Assembly (NCBI GenBank): GCA_020403425.1 | Contig: JADBXR010000009.1 | Coordinates: 62,001 to 126,000 of the forward strand | Direction of reading: 5' to 3' | DNA from: Chitinophagaceae bacterium | Lineage (GTDB): Bacteria > Bacteroidota > Bacteroidia > Chitinophagales > Chitinophagaceae | DNA: 64,000 nt | In this document: one piece after another, positions 25,620-35,849 of the stretch | Layout: every line of letters starts with the position of its first letter | Position numbering within the stretch: position 1 is the stretch's first letter | The notes under the pieces: generated by a model | The model's database searches: none | The model's input: the letters and a program-made list of their open reading frames with translations, nothing else | Told to the model about the DNA's origin: nothing | Translations under genes and position numbers: made by a program

Positions 25620-26987
25620 TTAGTATTTGCCGTGTAAAGCGTCGAACTCCTTGTACTTGGCCTCAAAAGCGTCGAAAGCTTTGGGGTCCTTACCACGTAC
25701 CTTGTCGCGCTTGTAAGCGTACAGGTTCGCCAGGAAGTCAACGGTCTTGTTGATCACGCTCTTCTCGGTATTGTTGCGGGTGCTCTTGTCCTTCAGGATC
25801 GCATAGGCTTTCTCCAGCCACTCCAGCGACTGGTTCAGGTTCTCGTTCAGCGGCTTCTCAATATCTGCATTGGCCTTGCGGATCGGGTCCAGTTTGGCTT
25901 TCAGGGCCGCTTCGGCAGCTGCTTTCTTCTTGGGATCCTTTTCCTGTGGCCTGTCTGCATTGATGCCCTGCATGGTGCGGATGTTCTGTGCATAGGCATC
26001 ATCGTACTCACCATAGATATTGTAGTACACCACGCCTACGTTGAATGCGGCAATGGCGTTCTGGTTGTTCTTGGCATAGGCTTTCTTGTAAGCATCTACC
26101 GCTTTCTGGTTGTAGAATTTCTCAGCGGCGCTGTCGAGGCTCTTATCCTTATGGTGCGCGTTCACGAAGATATCGGCGAACTGCAGGTATTTGATCTCGC
26201 TCAGGGTGCCGGCGGCATCTTCCTTATCGTAGAGAGCGGTCTTTTCGGCCAGGGTCATATTCTGGTCCATATAGTCGATCTCGAACTCATCCCAGGCAAA
26301 GGCCGGGTATAACTTGCGGCCCAATGTCACATATTTCTTGAACTGCTCCTCGTTCTTCACTGTGGTATAGTGGCTGGCCAGGAACTTGTAGATGTCGATG
26401 TACATATCTCCACCAACCTGTGCATCGGCCAGGCGGCTGTAGTATTTGGCAGCATCGTCTGGTTTGGAAGCGTTCTGGTAAGCATAGGCCAGGTACAGGA
26501 TCGATGTGGTATCGAAAGCGATGGTGGCATTGCTCCATTTGTTCTGGAAGATATAGTCGCTGTATTCCACTGCATATTTGAAACTGCCGGCGGCATCGTC
26601 CCATTTCTTGTCGTTGAACAGTTTCACCCCATTGGCGTATGAAGTGGCGTACATATCAAAAAAGCCCTCTGCTCCTTTTTCTTTTACCTGTGCAAAAGCG
26701 GGATCGGCTGCCTTGTAGGCTTTGAATGCCTCATCTGCGGTGGTGAGTGCTGTCGGATACTTGGTGCGCAGGTTGGCATCCTTGTACAGGGCTGCATACA
26801 CTTTGGCCTTCCAGTACAGGGCTTCCGGTTTGGTGTTCTGTTTGGCATCGGCCATTACTTTATCAACCTCTGTCTTGGCATCTTCCATCTTGTTGATCAG
26901 GTAAGCGGTCTGCACTTTTTTCACGTCTTGCGCCTGAACCATCTGCAGGCTTCCTGCAACCAGGGCAAGTAATAAGAGCTTCTTCAT
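25620..26987 (-). CDS. Exported tetratricopeptide-repeat protein
   Basis: A 455-residue exported protein (signal MKKLLLLALVAGSLQMVQA). It is almost wholly helical with TPR-type pairs: ALYWKAKVYAALYKDANL, AYAYQNASKPDDAAKYYSRL, and NAIAAFNVGVVYYNIYGEYD, near residues 57-75, 172-191 and 319-338. A Lys/Ala-rich coiled coil (DPKKKAAAEAALKAKLDPI) follows. Periplasmic TPR proteins usually act as scaffolds for envelope complexes; the partner is unknown. It lies 15 bases downstream of gyrA on the same strand, so it is probably co-transcribed with gyrA. Confidence 0.85.
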   Translation of the reverse strand: MKKLLLLALVAGSLQMVQAQDVKKVQTAYLINKMEDAKTEVDKVMADAKQNTKPEALYWKAKVYAALYKDANLRTKYPTALTTADEAFKAYKAADPAFAQVKEKGAEGFFDMYATSYANGVKLFNDKKWDDAAGSFKYAVEYSDYIFQNKWSNATIAFDTTSILYLAYAYQNASKPDDAAKYYSRLADAQVGGDMYIDIYKFLASHYTTVKNEEQFKKYVTLGRKLYPAFAWDEFEIDYMDQNMTLAEKTALYDKEDAAGTLSEIKYLQFADIFVNAHHKDKSLDSAAEKFYNQKAVDAYKKAYAKNNQNAIAAFNVGVVYYNIYGEYDDAYAQNIRTMQGINADRPQEKDPKKKAAAEAALKAKLDPIRKANADIEKPLNENLNQSLEWLEKAYAILKDKSTRNNTEKSVINKTVDFLANLYAYKRDKVRGKDPKAFDAFEAKYKEFDALHGKY

Positions 26988-27002
26988 ATTAAGCGGGGTT
27001 TA

Positions 27003-29654
27003 TTATTGATTTTCAGTAGTATTATCGTTGTTATCTTCTGTTTTATTTTCGGTTGTATCGGTGTTCTCTGCTCCCTGATCCTCCGGGTTTACAGTTTCTT
27101 CCTCCTGCTCCTCTATCTGCGAAATAGCGGCGATCTCATCCCCTTCATCCAGCCTGATCAGGGTAACGCCCTGGGTGGCCCTGCCCGCTTCGCGGATATC
27201 CTGGATACCGGTCCGGATGGTGATGCCCGACTTACAGGTGATGATCAGGTCCTCTTTCTCCGTTACATACAAAATGCCTACCAAACTGCCGGTCTTCTCG
27301 GTCACGTTGATGGTTTTAACACCTTTACCACCGCGGTTGGTGATGCGGTATTCATCCACCACGGTACGTTTACCGAAGCCTTTCTCACTCACCACCAGTA
27401 TGGTATGGGTGGGATCGTCCTTGTGTATGCAGATCATGCCCACTACTTCATCGTTCTGGTCATCCACTTCAATACCTGCTACCCCGATGGCTCCCCTGCC
27501 CGTAGGCCTTACTTTCTCTTCGGGGAATCGGATGGCGCGGCCACTCTTCACGGCCATCATGATCTCCTGGTTACCATCGGTCAAACGGGCCGATAATAAC
27601 TCATCCCCTTCATTTACGGTGATGGCGATGATACCGTTGGCACGTGGGCGACTGAAGTCTTCCAGTGAGGTCTTCTTGATGATGCCTTTGCGGGTACAAA
27701 GTACGATATAATGGTCCTGTACATAATCCTTGTCGTCCAGTTTCTTCACATCGATGATGGCTTTCACCTTATCGTCTGCGGGCAACTGTATCAGGTTCTG
27801 TATGGCCCTTCCTTTGCTTTGTTTCTCTCCTTCGGGGATCTCGTATACGCGCAACCAGAAACAGCGTCCTTTTTCGGTAAAGAACATCATGGTTCCGTGA
27901 GTGGAAGCCACGAACAGGTGTTCCACATAATCCTCTTCGCGTGTTTTGGTGCCCACGGCTCCCCTGCCGCCGCGGCGTTGCTGGCGGTATTCGGTAGCGG
28001 AGGTACGTTTGATGTATCCGAGGTGCGATATGGTGATCACCACGTCCTCATCCTCGATCAGGTCCTCGATGCGCATCTCGTCTGCCAGGTACTGGATCTC
28101 CGTTTTACGCGCATCGCCGAACTTCTCCTTCACTTCGATCAGTTCCTTTTTGATGAGCTCATAACGCATGTCTTCGCTGGCCAACAGTTCTTTCAGGTAT
28201 TTGATGGTATTGATCAGGCTGTTGAACTCTTCCACGATCTTGTCGCGCTCCATGCCTGTCAGTCGCTGTAAACGCAGTTCTAGGATGGCTTTGGCCTGGG
28301 CCTCCGACAAACCTGCTTCCTGTGTGTAGAGTTCACTGGTAACATCGGTGAACAGGGACTGGTTCAGGAGCCATTTCTCTTCGCGGCTCTTGTTGATCAG
28401 GTTCTCCTTGGCATCGTCCGGTGTACGGCTGGCACGGATCAGGGCGATCACTTCGTCCAGGTGATCCAATGCTTTCAGGTAACCTTCCAGGATATGGGCG
28501 CGTTCCTCAGCTTTGCGCAGGTCGAACCTGGCGCGGCGGATCACCACTTCCATGCGGAACTCGATGAATTCGGCGATCAGATCCTTCAGGTTCATCACCC
28601 GGGGTCTGCCCTTACTGATGGCTACGTTATTGATACCGTAACTGGTCTGCAGTTCGGTGAATTTATACAGTTGGTTGATGATGACCTGTGCCACCACGTC
28701 ACGCTTCAGGTCCAGTACAATACGCGTTCCTTCGCGCATATTACTTTCATTGTTCACGTGAGCGATGCCTTCGATGGTCTTATCGTTCACCAGCTGGCCG
28801 ATGCGGTCGGTCAACTGGTCGCGGTTCACCTGGTAAGGTACTTCGGTGATGATGATCTGTTCGCGTCCGCTGGTCTTGGTGTCCACATGCACTTTACCAC
28901 GCAGTACTACCCTGCCGCGTCCGGTGAGCAATCCCTGGCGAACGCCTTCCATTCCGTAGATGATACCTCCGGTAGGAAAATCGGGCGCTTTTACGTAGTT
29001 GATCAGTTCTTCTACCGGGATCTCGCGGTTGTCCACATAGGCTACGCAACCATCCACCACTTCGCTCAGGTTATGGGGCATCATGTTGGTGGCCATACCT
29101 ACGGCGATACCCGATGAACCGTTCACCAGCAGTTGCGGGATACGGGTGGGCAGTACGGATGGCTCCTGCAGGGAGTCGTCGAAGTTCAGCTGGAAATCGA
29201 CCGTTTCTTTTTCGATATCATCCAGCATGGCTTCCGATAAACGTTGCAGACGTGCTTCGGTATAACGCATGGCCGCCGGTGGGTCGCCATCCTGGTTACC
29301 AAAGTTACCCTGGCCATCTACCAGTGTATAACGCATGGTCCAGTCCTGGGCCATACGCACCAGTGTATCATAGATGGAGGAGTCGCCGTGCGGGTGGTAT
29401 TTACCCATCACTTCCCCCACGATACGGGCCGATTTCTTATAGGGCTTGTTGCTATTGTTGCCCAGTTCGTTCATGGCGTAGAGCACGCGGCGGTGAACGG
29501 GTTTGAACCCGTCCCGTACATCGGGCAGGGCCCGGCCAACGATCACCGACATCGAATAATCGATGTATGCGGTCTTCATTTGCTCTTCAATATTCACCTG
29601 AATGATCCGGTCGTTATCATTGGTCTTTTCCGGTGGTAACAGATTGTCTTCCAT
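27003..29654 (-). CDS. gyrA: DNA gyrase subunit A
   Basis: An 883-residue subunit that breaks and rejoins DNA during negative supercoiling, as A2B2 with GyrB. The catalytic tyrosine is Tyr131 in [10 protein letters not shown]. The quinolone region reads [11 protein letters not shown], so the usual resistance positions are the sensitive Ser92 and Asp96. The GyrA box QRRGGRG is present in the C-terminal beta-pinwheel, which identifies it as gyrase and not topoisomerase IV. The tail is very acidic and Asn/Thr-rich ([18 protein letters not shown]), typical of regulatory gyrase tails. A TATCTTCG element lies at 29719-29726. Confidence 0.97.
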   Translation of the reverse strand: MEDNLLPPEKTNDNDRIIQVNIEEQMKTAYIDYSMSVIVGRALPDVRDGFKPVHRRVLYAMNELGNNSNKPYKKSARIVGEVMGKYHPHGDSSIYDTLVRMAQDWTMRYTLVDGQGNFGNQDGDPPAAMRYTEARLQRLSEAMLDDIEKETVDFQLNFDDSLQEPSVLPTRIPQLLVNGSSGIAVGMATNMMPHNLSEVVDGCVAYVDNREIPVEELINYVKAPDFPTGGIIYGMEGVRQGLLTGRGRVVLRGKVHVDTKTSGREQIIITEVPYQVNRDQLTDRIGQLVNDKTIEGIAHVNNESNMREGTRIVLDLKRDVVAQVIINQLYKFTELQTSYGINNVAISKGRPRVMNLKDLIAEFIEFRMEVVIRRARFDLRKAEERAHILEGYLKALDHLDEVIALIRASRTPDDAKENLINKSREEKWLLNQSLFTDVTSELYTQEAGLSEAQAKAILELRLQRLTGMERDKIVEEFNSLINTIKYLKELLASEDMRYELIKKELIEVKEKFGDARKTEIQYLADEMRIEDLIEDEDVVITISHLGYIKRTSATEYRQQRRGGRGAVGTKTREEDYVEHLFVASTHGTMMFFTEKGRCFWLRVYEIPEGEKQSKGRAIQNLIQLPADDKVKAIIDVKKLDDKDYVQDHYIVLCTRKGIIKKTSLEDFSRPRANGIIAITVNEGDELLSARLTDGNQEIMMAVKSGRAIRFPEEKVRPTGRGAIGVAGIEVDDQNDEVVGMICIHKDDPTHTILVVSEKGFGKRTVVDEYRITNRGGKGVKTINVTEKTGSLVGILYVTEKEDLIITCKSGITIRTGIQDIREAGRATQGVTLIRLDEGDEIAAISQIEEQEEETVNPEDQGAENTDTTENKTEDNNDNTTENQ

Positions 29655-29718
29655 GTGTGTGATTCCGTGAGATTTTAGTTCTTTGACAGGTTGCTAAACA
29701 GCCCTGTTGACAGGTTGG

Positions 29719-29726
29719 CGAAGATA
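29719..29726 (-). promoter_or_regulatory. Probable -7 element for gyrA
   Basis: TATCTTCG on the minus strand is one base from TAnnTTTG and lies 64 bases upstream of the gyrA start. Close relatives occur ahead of threonine aldolase (TATCTTCG), pyrE and serA (TATTTTCG), so the variant may be genuine in this genome. Confidence 0.4.
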
Positions 29727-29849
29727 CTTTTTTTAAGGGGGAAAAGGGGCCAAAAAAGGCTCTTTTTTAAGGGGTTTTATCCACAGTTGTGAACTCGGAC
29801 CGCCAGTATGATCGGGGTATTGTCCGGCCCATGGCAGGGGGTATGAAAA

Positions 29850-29876
29850 AAGGGTTCCCTGTTGCCGGAAACCCTT
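29850..29876 (-). terminator. Terminator after the GIN-domain gene
   Basis: A stem of AAGGGTT(CC) against (GG)AACCCTT with one bulge; on the minus strand it runs into TTTTTT. It lies 28 bases past the stop at 29904. Confidence 0.75.
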
Positions 29877-29903
29877 GTCTGTGGTGAATTGTATGCGCCA
29901 GTG

Positions 29904-30617
29904 TCAGTTCACCCGCCTGATGCTTCCCCCACCGCTTTTGCTGGTATTGGATGTGGCGGAACCTTTGTAATACACATCACTACCTCCACTGGCATTGGCC
30001 TGTAGCTCCTTGTTGGCGGTAATGCGCACATCGCTGCCCCCGCTGGATTCGATGGTGCAGGTATTGGATACCAGTTCAAAGCCATGTACATCGCTGCCCC
30101 CGCTGGCGGTGATCGAGAGCTTATCCGCCTTTCCGGAGAGATAGGCATCGGAACCGCCGCTGGCGGATAATTGTAACACGCCCGCATCCAGTTTGCCTCG
30201 AAAATCGGAGCCACCGGAAAGGGCCAGTGTGAGTTTATCGGTGGTCAGCTGTTCCTCAATATACACATCCGATCCGCCTGAAGCAGAGAGTCCCTCCAGT
30301 GTTCTCACCGACACATAGGCTTTCAGTTTGCGGTTACCGAACCAGTTCAGTCGCCAGGTGCCTTCCTGGTTAAAGTAGATCTTCAATACACCTTTCACCA
30401 CTTCGGTGCGTATGCGGTCGCGGTAATCGTTGGTGGAGGCACTTACTGCCACGGCCTCTTCATTGCCCTGGCTAAGGTAGAGGTCTACCCCATCGGCTAT
30501 CTCGATCGCGTGGAAACTGCCCACATTCCTTACGGTGGCATTACCATCGTGCACCGTTCTTTGTGCAGTTGCGGCCAGTGTGGTGAACAGGAAAAAGAAG
30601 TAGATGATTTTTTTCAT
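29904..30617 (-). CDS. Exported head-GIN-domain (DUF2807) protein
   Basis: A 237-residue exported protein starting at ATG 30615-30617 (signal MKKIIYFFFLFTTLAATA). The body is a right-handed beta-helix of the DUF2807 or head-GIN type: repeated turns ASGGSDVY, LSGGSDFRG, ASGGSDAYL, ASGGSDVHG, SSGGSDVRI, ASGGSDVYY step through the protein about every 18-21 residues. Such proteins are frequent in Bacteroidota and are considered adhesin-like or surface proteins; no ligand is known. It diverges from the dehydrogenase at 30800 and has its own terminator. Confidence 0.85.
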   Translation of the reverse strand: MKKIIYFFFLFTTLAATAQRTVHDGNATVRNVGSFHAIEIADGVDLYLSQGNEEAVAVSASTNDYRDRIRTEVVKGVLKIYFNQEGTWRLNWFGNRKLKAYVSVRTLEGLSASGGSDVYIEEQLTTDKLTLALSGGSDFRGKLDAGVLQLSASGGSDAYLSGKADKLSITASGGSDVHGFELVSNTCTIESSGGSDVRITANKELQANASGGSDVYYKGSATSNTSKSGGGSIRRVN

Positions 30618-30799
30618 GTAGGATGATTTGTTTTGTAACGGATACAAGGGAAAAAGGTTACAGCCCACTTGCATGAAAATTCATGGTATCCGGCAAGGAA
30701 AGATAGGGAGAACTTTTTACGCCTGGTGAACCCTGATCGGCAATGAATGGTTCCGGATGTAAAGAATGCGGAAGTGAATACGCAGTATCTTTACCAACT

Positions 30800-32095
30800 A
30801 TGAAACAGCTCCTCCTCTTTGGCGCCGGCAAATCGGCCACCGTACTCATCGATTACCTGAAACAGACCGCTACGCAGAAACAATGGCAGGTAACCGTTGC
30901 GGATCTGAACCTGGCCGCCGTTCAGGCCAAAGTGGGCGATCATGACCGGGTGAAAGCGGTCGGTGTTTCGATAGATGATGCCACCGCAAGACAGGCATTG
31001 ATCCGTGAGGCCGATGTGGTGATCTCTTTGCTGCCCCCTGCCCTGCATTATATTGTGGCGCTGGATTGCGTGGCTTTTGGTAAACACCTGCTTACGGCTT
31101 CCTATGTGGATGACAAGATCCGCGCGCTGGCCGGGCAGATCCGGGAAAAACAGGTACTGTTTCTCTGCGAAATGGGACTTGACCCTGGTATCGATCATAT
31201 GAGCGCCATGCAGCTGATCCACCGGATCCAGGCAAAGGGCGGGCATATCGAATCCTTCTTTTCTCATTGCGGCGGACTGGTGGCTCCCGAGAGCGATACC
31301 AACCCCTGGCACTACAAGATCAGCTGGAACCCCAGAAACGTGGTGCTGGCTGGTAAGGCCGGTGCCATCTACAAAGAAAATACTGCCGTGCAGAGACGGA
31401 CCTACGAACAGGTATTTACCGGCTGTGGCGAAGTGAACATTGAGGGCCTGGGCAGATTGGCCTATTACCCCAACAGGGATTCCCTGAGTTATATCCCTAC
31501 TTATGGACTGGAAACTGCCGCTACTTTCAAACGCACCACTTTGCGTTACCCTGATTTCTGTACGGGCTGGAAAATGGTGATCGACCTGGGTTTGACGGAT
31601 GAAACGGATACGGTGAACACTGATGGACTAAGCATAGCAGGATTCCTGCAGCAGCGATGCCGGGACAGGAAGGTTAGGTTTGAGGCGATGTCGCCGTTAT
31701 TGCAGGAACAGTTCCTGTTCCTCGGCTGGAACGATGATACCCTCATCAACAAAGGCCAATGCTGTTCTGCGGATGTGTTACAGTTCATCCTGGAAAAACA
31801 ATGGGTATTGCTTCCGGGCGACAAGGATATGGTAGTGATGCTGCATGAACTGGGTTATGTAATGAACGGCACTCATTACCGGATAAGCAGCAGCCTTGTG
31901 GTGACCGGCGAAGACCATATCCGTACCGCCATGGCCAAAACAGTGGGCCTGCCGCTGGGTATTGCCGCCACTTTATTGCTCGAAGGTCAGATCCGGGAAA
32001 CCGGACTGCATATCCCCATCATTCCGACCATCTATGAACCGGTGTTGGAGAGACTGCAGGAGCAAGGGATCGTTTTCCGGGAAACGGGTGAATGA
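30800..32095 (+). CDS. Saccharopine dehydrogenase family protein
   Basis: A 431-residue NAD(P)-dependent enzyme of the saccharopine dehydrogenase / reductase family. ATG at 30800 begins MKQLLLFGAGKSATVLIDYL with the Rossmann loop GAGKSA. DPGIDHMSAM (about 132-141) is the family's conserved substrate-domain phrase, followed by FFSHCGGLVAPE. In lysine breakdown the enzyme cleaves saccharopine to glutamate and 2-aminoadipate semialdehyde; a lysine or related role is likely but there are no pathway neighbours. It converges with rnr over a low-complexity repeat. Confidence 0.85.
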   Translation: MKQLLLFGAGKSATVLIDYLKQTATQKQWQVTVADLNLAAVQAKVGDHDRVKAVGVSIDDATARQALIREADVVISLLPPALHYIVALDCVAFGKHLLTASYVDDKIRALAGQIREKQVLFLCEMGLDPGIDHMSAMQLIHRIQAKGGHIESFFSHCGGLVAPESDTNPWHYKISWNPRNVVLAGKAGAIYKENTAVQRRTYEQVFTGCGEVNIEGLGRLAYYPNRDSLSYIPTYGLETAATFKRTTLRYPDFCTGWKMVIDLGLTDETDTVNTDGLSIAGFLQQRCRDRKVRFEAMSPLLQEQFLFLGWNDDTLINKGQCCSADVLQFILEKQWVLLPGDKDMVVMLHELGYVMNGTHYRISSSLVVTGEDHIRTAMAKTVGLPLGIAATLLLEGQIRETGLHIPIIPTIYEPVLERLQEQGIVFRETGE

Positions 32096-32097
32096 GG

Positions 32098-32166
32098 ACA
32101 AGAAACAGGTATCAAGGAACAAGGTCCAAGTATCAAGGATCAAGTATCAAGAAACAAGTATCCAAT
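32098..32166. repeat. Low-complexity CAAGTATCAAG-type repeat between convergent genes
   Basis: Tandem degenerate units of about 10-14 bases (GTATCAAGGAACAAG, GTATCAAGGATCAAG, TATCAAGAAACAAG) fill the spacer between the dehydrogenase stop and the rnr stop. No hairpin or gene is apparent. Confidence 0.7.
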
Positions 32167-32181
32167 AGCAGAACGGGGCCC

Positions 32182-34206
32182 TTATTTTTTTCTGCTCTTT
32201 TGCGACTTGTTCTTGGGTTTGGCTTTTTTCTCTTCCTCACCGCCTGCATTGATGACCCATTCGTAATCAAGTTGCCTTTTTTCGAGATTGGCTGCCACTA
32301 CGCGGATGAAGACCTTATCGCCCATGCGGAAGGTTCTGCCGCTGCGGCGCCCTACCAGGCTGTAATCACCATCTACGTGGCGGAAATCATCATAGTCTGA
32401 GAGGCTGATGATGCTCACCAACCCTTCGCATTTATGCGCCACGGTCTCTACCCAGAAGCCGAAGCTGGCAACTCCGCTTACTACCCCTTCAAACACTTCG
32501 CCGATATGGTCGCGCAGGAATTCTACCTGTTTGTATTTGTTGCCGGCACGTTCACATTCCATAGCCGCCCGTTCGCGTTCGCTGCTGTGTTTACATTTCT
32601 CCTCCATTTTCTTATCGGTCTGGGGCTGGTCGTTCAGGATGGACTCCAACACCCGGTGTACCAGTACATCGGGGTAACGGCGTATGGGTGAGGTGAAATG
32701 GCAGTAATATTCGAATGCCAGTCCATAGTGGCCGATATTCTCCGTGGTATAGATGGCTTTGGCCATGGTGCGGATACCCAATTGTTCCAGCACATGCTGT
32801 TCTGGTTTGCCTTCCACATCTTTCAGCATGGAATTGAAACTGTGTGCAATGGCCTGGGGTGAGGAAGTATCAAAACTATGCCCGTGTTTTTTGGCGAAAA
32901 CGATGAAAGGGGCCAGTTTCTCTTCATCGGGCCGATCGTGTACCCGGTATGGGAACGGCAATGGTTTCTTATTAATCTTGAGTTTGGCCACATTCTCGGC
33001 AACGGTACGGTTGGCAAGCAGCATGAACTCTTCGATGAGCTGATGTGATTCCTTGCTTTCTTTCACCACCACGGCAATGGGTTTCCCTTTCTCATCCAGC
33101 TTGAACCGTACTTCCTGTGAAGAAAAATTGATGGCACCCTTGCTGAATCTTTTCTTTCTCAGTTGCTGGGCGATATCGTTCAGCAACAGGATCTCATTTT
33201 CGTGTTTGCCTTTCCGGGTCTCGATGATCTGCTGCACATCCTCATACGCGTACCGGTGGTCTGAATGGATCACGGTCTTGCCCAGCCAATATTGTTTCAC
33301 TTCGCCCTTCCCGTTCATCTGGAAGATGGCAGAGAAGGTGAATTTGTCCTCATGTGGTCTAAGTGAACATAACTCGTTCGAGATCCTTTCCGGCAGCATC
33401 GGGTTCACCCTGTCGGGCAGATAAACGGAGGTGGCACGTTTGTAAGCTTCCTGGTCAAGTTCCGTATCAGGATGCACATAGTAACTCACATCAGCAATAT
33501 GCACGCCGATCTCATACAAGCCGTTTTGGAGCGTACGGATAGAGAGTGCATCGTCGAAATCTTTGGCATCTGCCGGGTCGATGGTGAAAGTGAGTATGTC
33601 ACGGCAGTCCTTTCTTTTTTTGATCTCTTCGCTGTCCAGCACATCTGGCAGGCGTTCGGATTCCTCCAGCACGTCTTCCGGGAAGAATAGCGGGAAGCCT
33701 GCCTGTGCCAGCAGTTCTTTCATGGCTGCATCGTTCTCATCTTCCGGCTGCATGATGCTGACCACGGTACCCACGGGTTTCTTATCGTCCTTGTCCCATT
33801 TCAGCAAACGCACCACTACCCTGTCGCGGTTCTTTGCCCCGTTCAGTTCCGCCAGGGGAATGAACAGGTCGGGCATGGGTTTATCGGTATCCGGAACAAA
33901 AAATGCATAGTTGGTGGATAACTGTATGTGTCCGATGAACTCTGTCTGTTTGCGTGTGACCACTTCCGTGATCTTTCCTTCTTTTTTTCCGGTACGTATG
34001 TTCTCCTTGAACACTTTTACCCGAACGGTATCGCCGTTCAGTGCCGTGTTGAAATCGCCCGGGCGCACCAGCACATCGCCTTCGGTATTGTCAACGATCA
34101 CATAGCCCATTCCTGAACGGGTCACTTCCAGTTTCCCTTTTAAGAGAAGCTGGGCTGCAGGTTTGCCCTTTGACTTGGACCTGGTCTTTGTTTTTTTCTT
34201 ACTCAT
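32182..34206 (-). CDS. rnr: Ribonuclease R
   Basis: A 674-residue processive 3'-to-5' exoribonuclease that degrades structured RNA. Domain order: Lys-rich N terminus, cold-shock-type domain (about 25-85), second cold-shock region, RNB catalytic domain with the magnesium aspartates in DPADAKDFDDA (Asp210, Asp216, Asp218, Asp219), the phrase HFTSPIRRYPDVLVHR near residue 500, and a C-terminal S1 domain (VFEGVVSGVASFGFWVE). The tail is Lys-rich. Its ATG overlaps the TGA of lpxK by 4 bases (ATGA), so translation is probably coupled. Confidence 0.95.
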   Translation of the reverse strand: MSKKKTKTRSKSKGKPAAQLLLKGKLEVTRSGMGYVIVDNTEGDVLVRPGDFNTALNGDTVRVKVFKENIRTGKKEGKITEVVTRKQTEFIGHIQLSTNYAFFVPDTDKPMPDLFIPLAELNGAKNRDRVVVRLLKWDKDDKKPVGTVVSIMQPEDENDAAMKELLAQAGFPLFFPEDVLEESERLPDVLDSEEIKKRKDCRDILTFTIDPADAKDFDDALSIRTLQNGLYEIGVHIADVSYYVHPDTELDQEAYKRATSVYLPDRVNPMLPERISNELCSLRPHEDKFTFSAIFQMNGKGEVKQYWLGKTVIHSDHRYAYEDVQQIIETRKGKHENEILLLNDIAQQLRKKRFSKGAINFSSQEVRFKLDEKGKPIAVVVKESKESHQLIEEFMLLANRTVAENVAKLKINKKPLPFPYRVHDRPDEEKLAPFIVFAKKHGHSFDTSSPQAIAHSFNSMLKDVEGKPEQHVLEQLGIRTMAKAIYTTENIGHYGLAFEYYCHFTSPIRRYPDVLVHRVLESILNDQPQTDKKMEEKCKHSSERERAAMECERAGNKYKQVEFLRDHIGEVFEGVVSGVASFGFWVETVAHKCEGLVSIISLSDYDDFRHVDGDYSLVGRRSGRTFRMGDKVFIRVVAANLEKRQLDYEWVINAGGEEEKKAKPKNKSQKSRKK

Positions 34207-35288
34207 GTTGCTGGATTGAAGTGGAAGTTCGTAATAAAATCCGTCACCAGTTCGTTGAATTGTGACCCTTCGTCAAATAAAAAATAGTGGCGTATGGGCA
34301 ATACATACAGGGGCAGTGTGGCCAGTTCTTCCGTGAATTTGACGAGCCTTACCGCATCTTTCTCCGTGGTAAGGATCATTTTATCCTTGGCATGTATGTC
34401 GTTGAATTTCTCTTTGATCTCGTTCAGGTCGTCGATGGTGAAGATATGGTGGTCTGAATAATCCTGCTGGTAATAGGCATGTGTCTTGGCCAGCAGGTAT
34501 TCTTTCAGGGGTTTGGGGTTGGCGATGCCGCATACCAGTAACACTTCGTCCCTTGGTGTGATGAGCCACTCATCTGTCCTGTCCGTGATATGGTAAGGCG
34601 TTCCGTATTCAATGGTGGTGAAGAATACTTTTTGTCTGGCTTCCGGTCTCAGGCTGCGGATGATCTTCTGTTTGGCCTCGGCCGAAAGGTTATAGGGGCA
34701 TTTGGTGACCACGATCACATCGGCGCGCCTGGCAGATGACCACTGGTCGCGCAGATCGCCTGTGGGCAGGAAAAAATCCTGTGGGTACAGGTTGCTGTAG
34801 TCCGTAAGCAGGATATTGAGCCCTGCCCGCACCACCCGGTGCTGGAAGGCATCGTCCAGGATGATGGCCTGCAGGTCGGGCACGTCCTGCAGCATGTGCG
34901 GGATGCCCACGATCCTTTCTTCGCAGGAGGCCACTGCCACATTGGGATATTTGTTGTGGAAGAGCATGGGCTCATCCCCTATCTCCAGGGCGGTCGTGGT
35001 ACGGTTGGCGAGCACATATCCTTTGGTCTTTCGTTTGTAACCCCTGCTCAGGGTCCCGGTCTTGTATCTTTTTTCCAGCAGTTCTAACAGGTATTCCACC
35101 ATGGGCGATTTGCCGGTGCCGCCTACCGAGAGATTACCCACGCAGATCAGCGGGAAATTGAATTCAGCGGACTTCAGATAGCCTTTGTCGAATAACCAGT
35201 TGCGTATGACCACCACCAACCCATAGATGAGTGAGAAGGGCAATAACAGGATGCGGAATGACTTCAGGAAGAACGCGTTAAAATTCAT
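34203..35288 (-). CDS. lpxK: Tetraacyldisaccharide 4'-kinase
   Basis: A 361-residue inner-membrane-associated kinase that phosphorylates the 4' position of the lipid A disaccharide precursor. ATG at 35286-35288 gives an N-terminal membrane helix (FRILLLPFSLIYGLVVVI) followed by the P-loop GNLSVGGTGKSP at 51-62. LSRGYKRKTKG and DDAFQHRVV are further LpxK marks. It overlaps fau upstream by 11 bases and rnr downstream by 4, in the run bioD-fau-lpxK-rnr. Confidence 0.94.
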   Translation of the reverse strand: MNFNAFFLKSFRILLLPFSLIYGLVVVIRNWLFDKGYLKSAEFNFPLICVGNLSVGGTGKSPMVEYLLELLEKRYKTGTLSRGYKRKTKGYVLANRTTTALEIGDEPMLFHNKYPNVAVASCEERIVGIPHMLQDVPDLQAIILDDAFQHRVVRAGLNILLTDYSNLYPQDFFLPTGDLRDQWSSARRADVIVVTKCPYNLSAEAKQKIIRSLRPEARQKVFFTTIEYGTPYHITDRTDEWLITPRDEVLLVCGIANPKPLKEYLLAKTHAYYQQDYSDHHIFTIDDLNEIKEKFNDIHAKDKMILTTEKDAVRLVKFTEELATLPLYVLPIRHYFLFDEGSQFNELVTDFITNFHFNPAT

Positions 35289-35847
35289 AGGTCTGCTGCG
35301 GCGTGATACAATACGATAAAGGTACATCAAAATGGCCGGTGTCGCTGATCTCTTCGATGGGATCGAAATAGGAAAAGCCAATCTTAACAATATCTTCCCT
35401 GCAGCCTGCAAGGAACCTGTCGTAATACCCTTTTCCATAGCCCACTCGGTACCCCTTTGTATCGCATACCAATAAGGGCACCAGTACCAGGTCGATCTCT
35501 TCCGGTTGCAGTATCTCCCCTTCCTTGGGTTCGGTGATGCCCAGTGTATTGGTTCGGTAAACAGTGTCTTCGTTGATGCAGATGGCAGTCATCTCGCAGG
35601 TACGGGTATTGGTGACGGGGTACGCCAGTACCAGGTTGGGTACCATGTGCCGCAGGTAACCCGAAAACAGATGCGTGTTGGGTTCTGCCTGACCCGATAA
35701 GGGCCAGTAGGATAAGACAGTGTAAATACCCGAAAAATCGAACTGCTGGAATTGCAGCAGCAACAGGTCATCGAACCGCAGTCGTGACCGTGGATCGAGA
35801 CCGGCCCTTTTTTCCTTGTAGATCTGTCTGAGTGTTTCTTTGTTCAT
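35278..35847 (-). CDS. fau: 5-formyltetrahydrofolate cyclo-ligase
   Basis: A 189-residue enzyme that converts 5-formyl-THF to 5,10-methenyl-THF with ATP, returning stored folate to the one-carbon pool. The signature GYRVGYGKGYYDRFL lies at about 138-152. The N terminus, KETLRQIYKEKRAGL, is the usual opening helix. Start is 2 bases past the bioD stop; the end overlaps lpxK by 11 bases. A TACCTTTG at 35858-35865, inside the end of bioD, could give this gene its own promoter. Confidence 0.92.
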   Translation of the reverse strand: MNKETLRQIYKEKRAGLDPRSRLRFDDLLLLQFQQFDFSGIYTVLSYWPLSGQAEPNTHLFSGYLRHMVPNLVLAYPVTNTRTCEMTAICINEDTVYRTNTLGITEPKEGEILQPEEIDLVLVPLLVCDTKGYRVGYGKGYYDRFLAGCREDIVKIGFSYFDPIEEISDTGHFDVPLSYCITPQQTYEF

Positions 35848-35849
35848 GT

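Noticed and set aside
27003..29654. Quinolone-resistance allele in gyrA
   Set aside because: The key positions are Ser92 and Asp96, the sensitive state.
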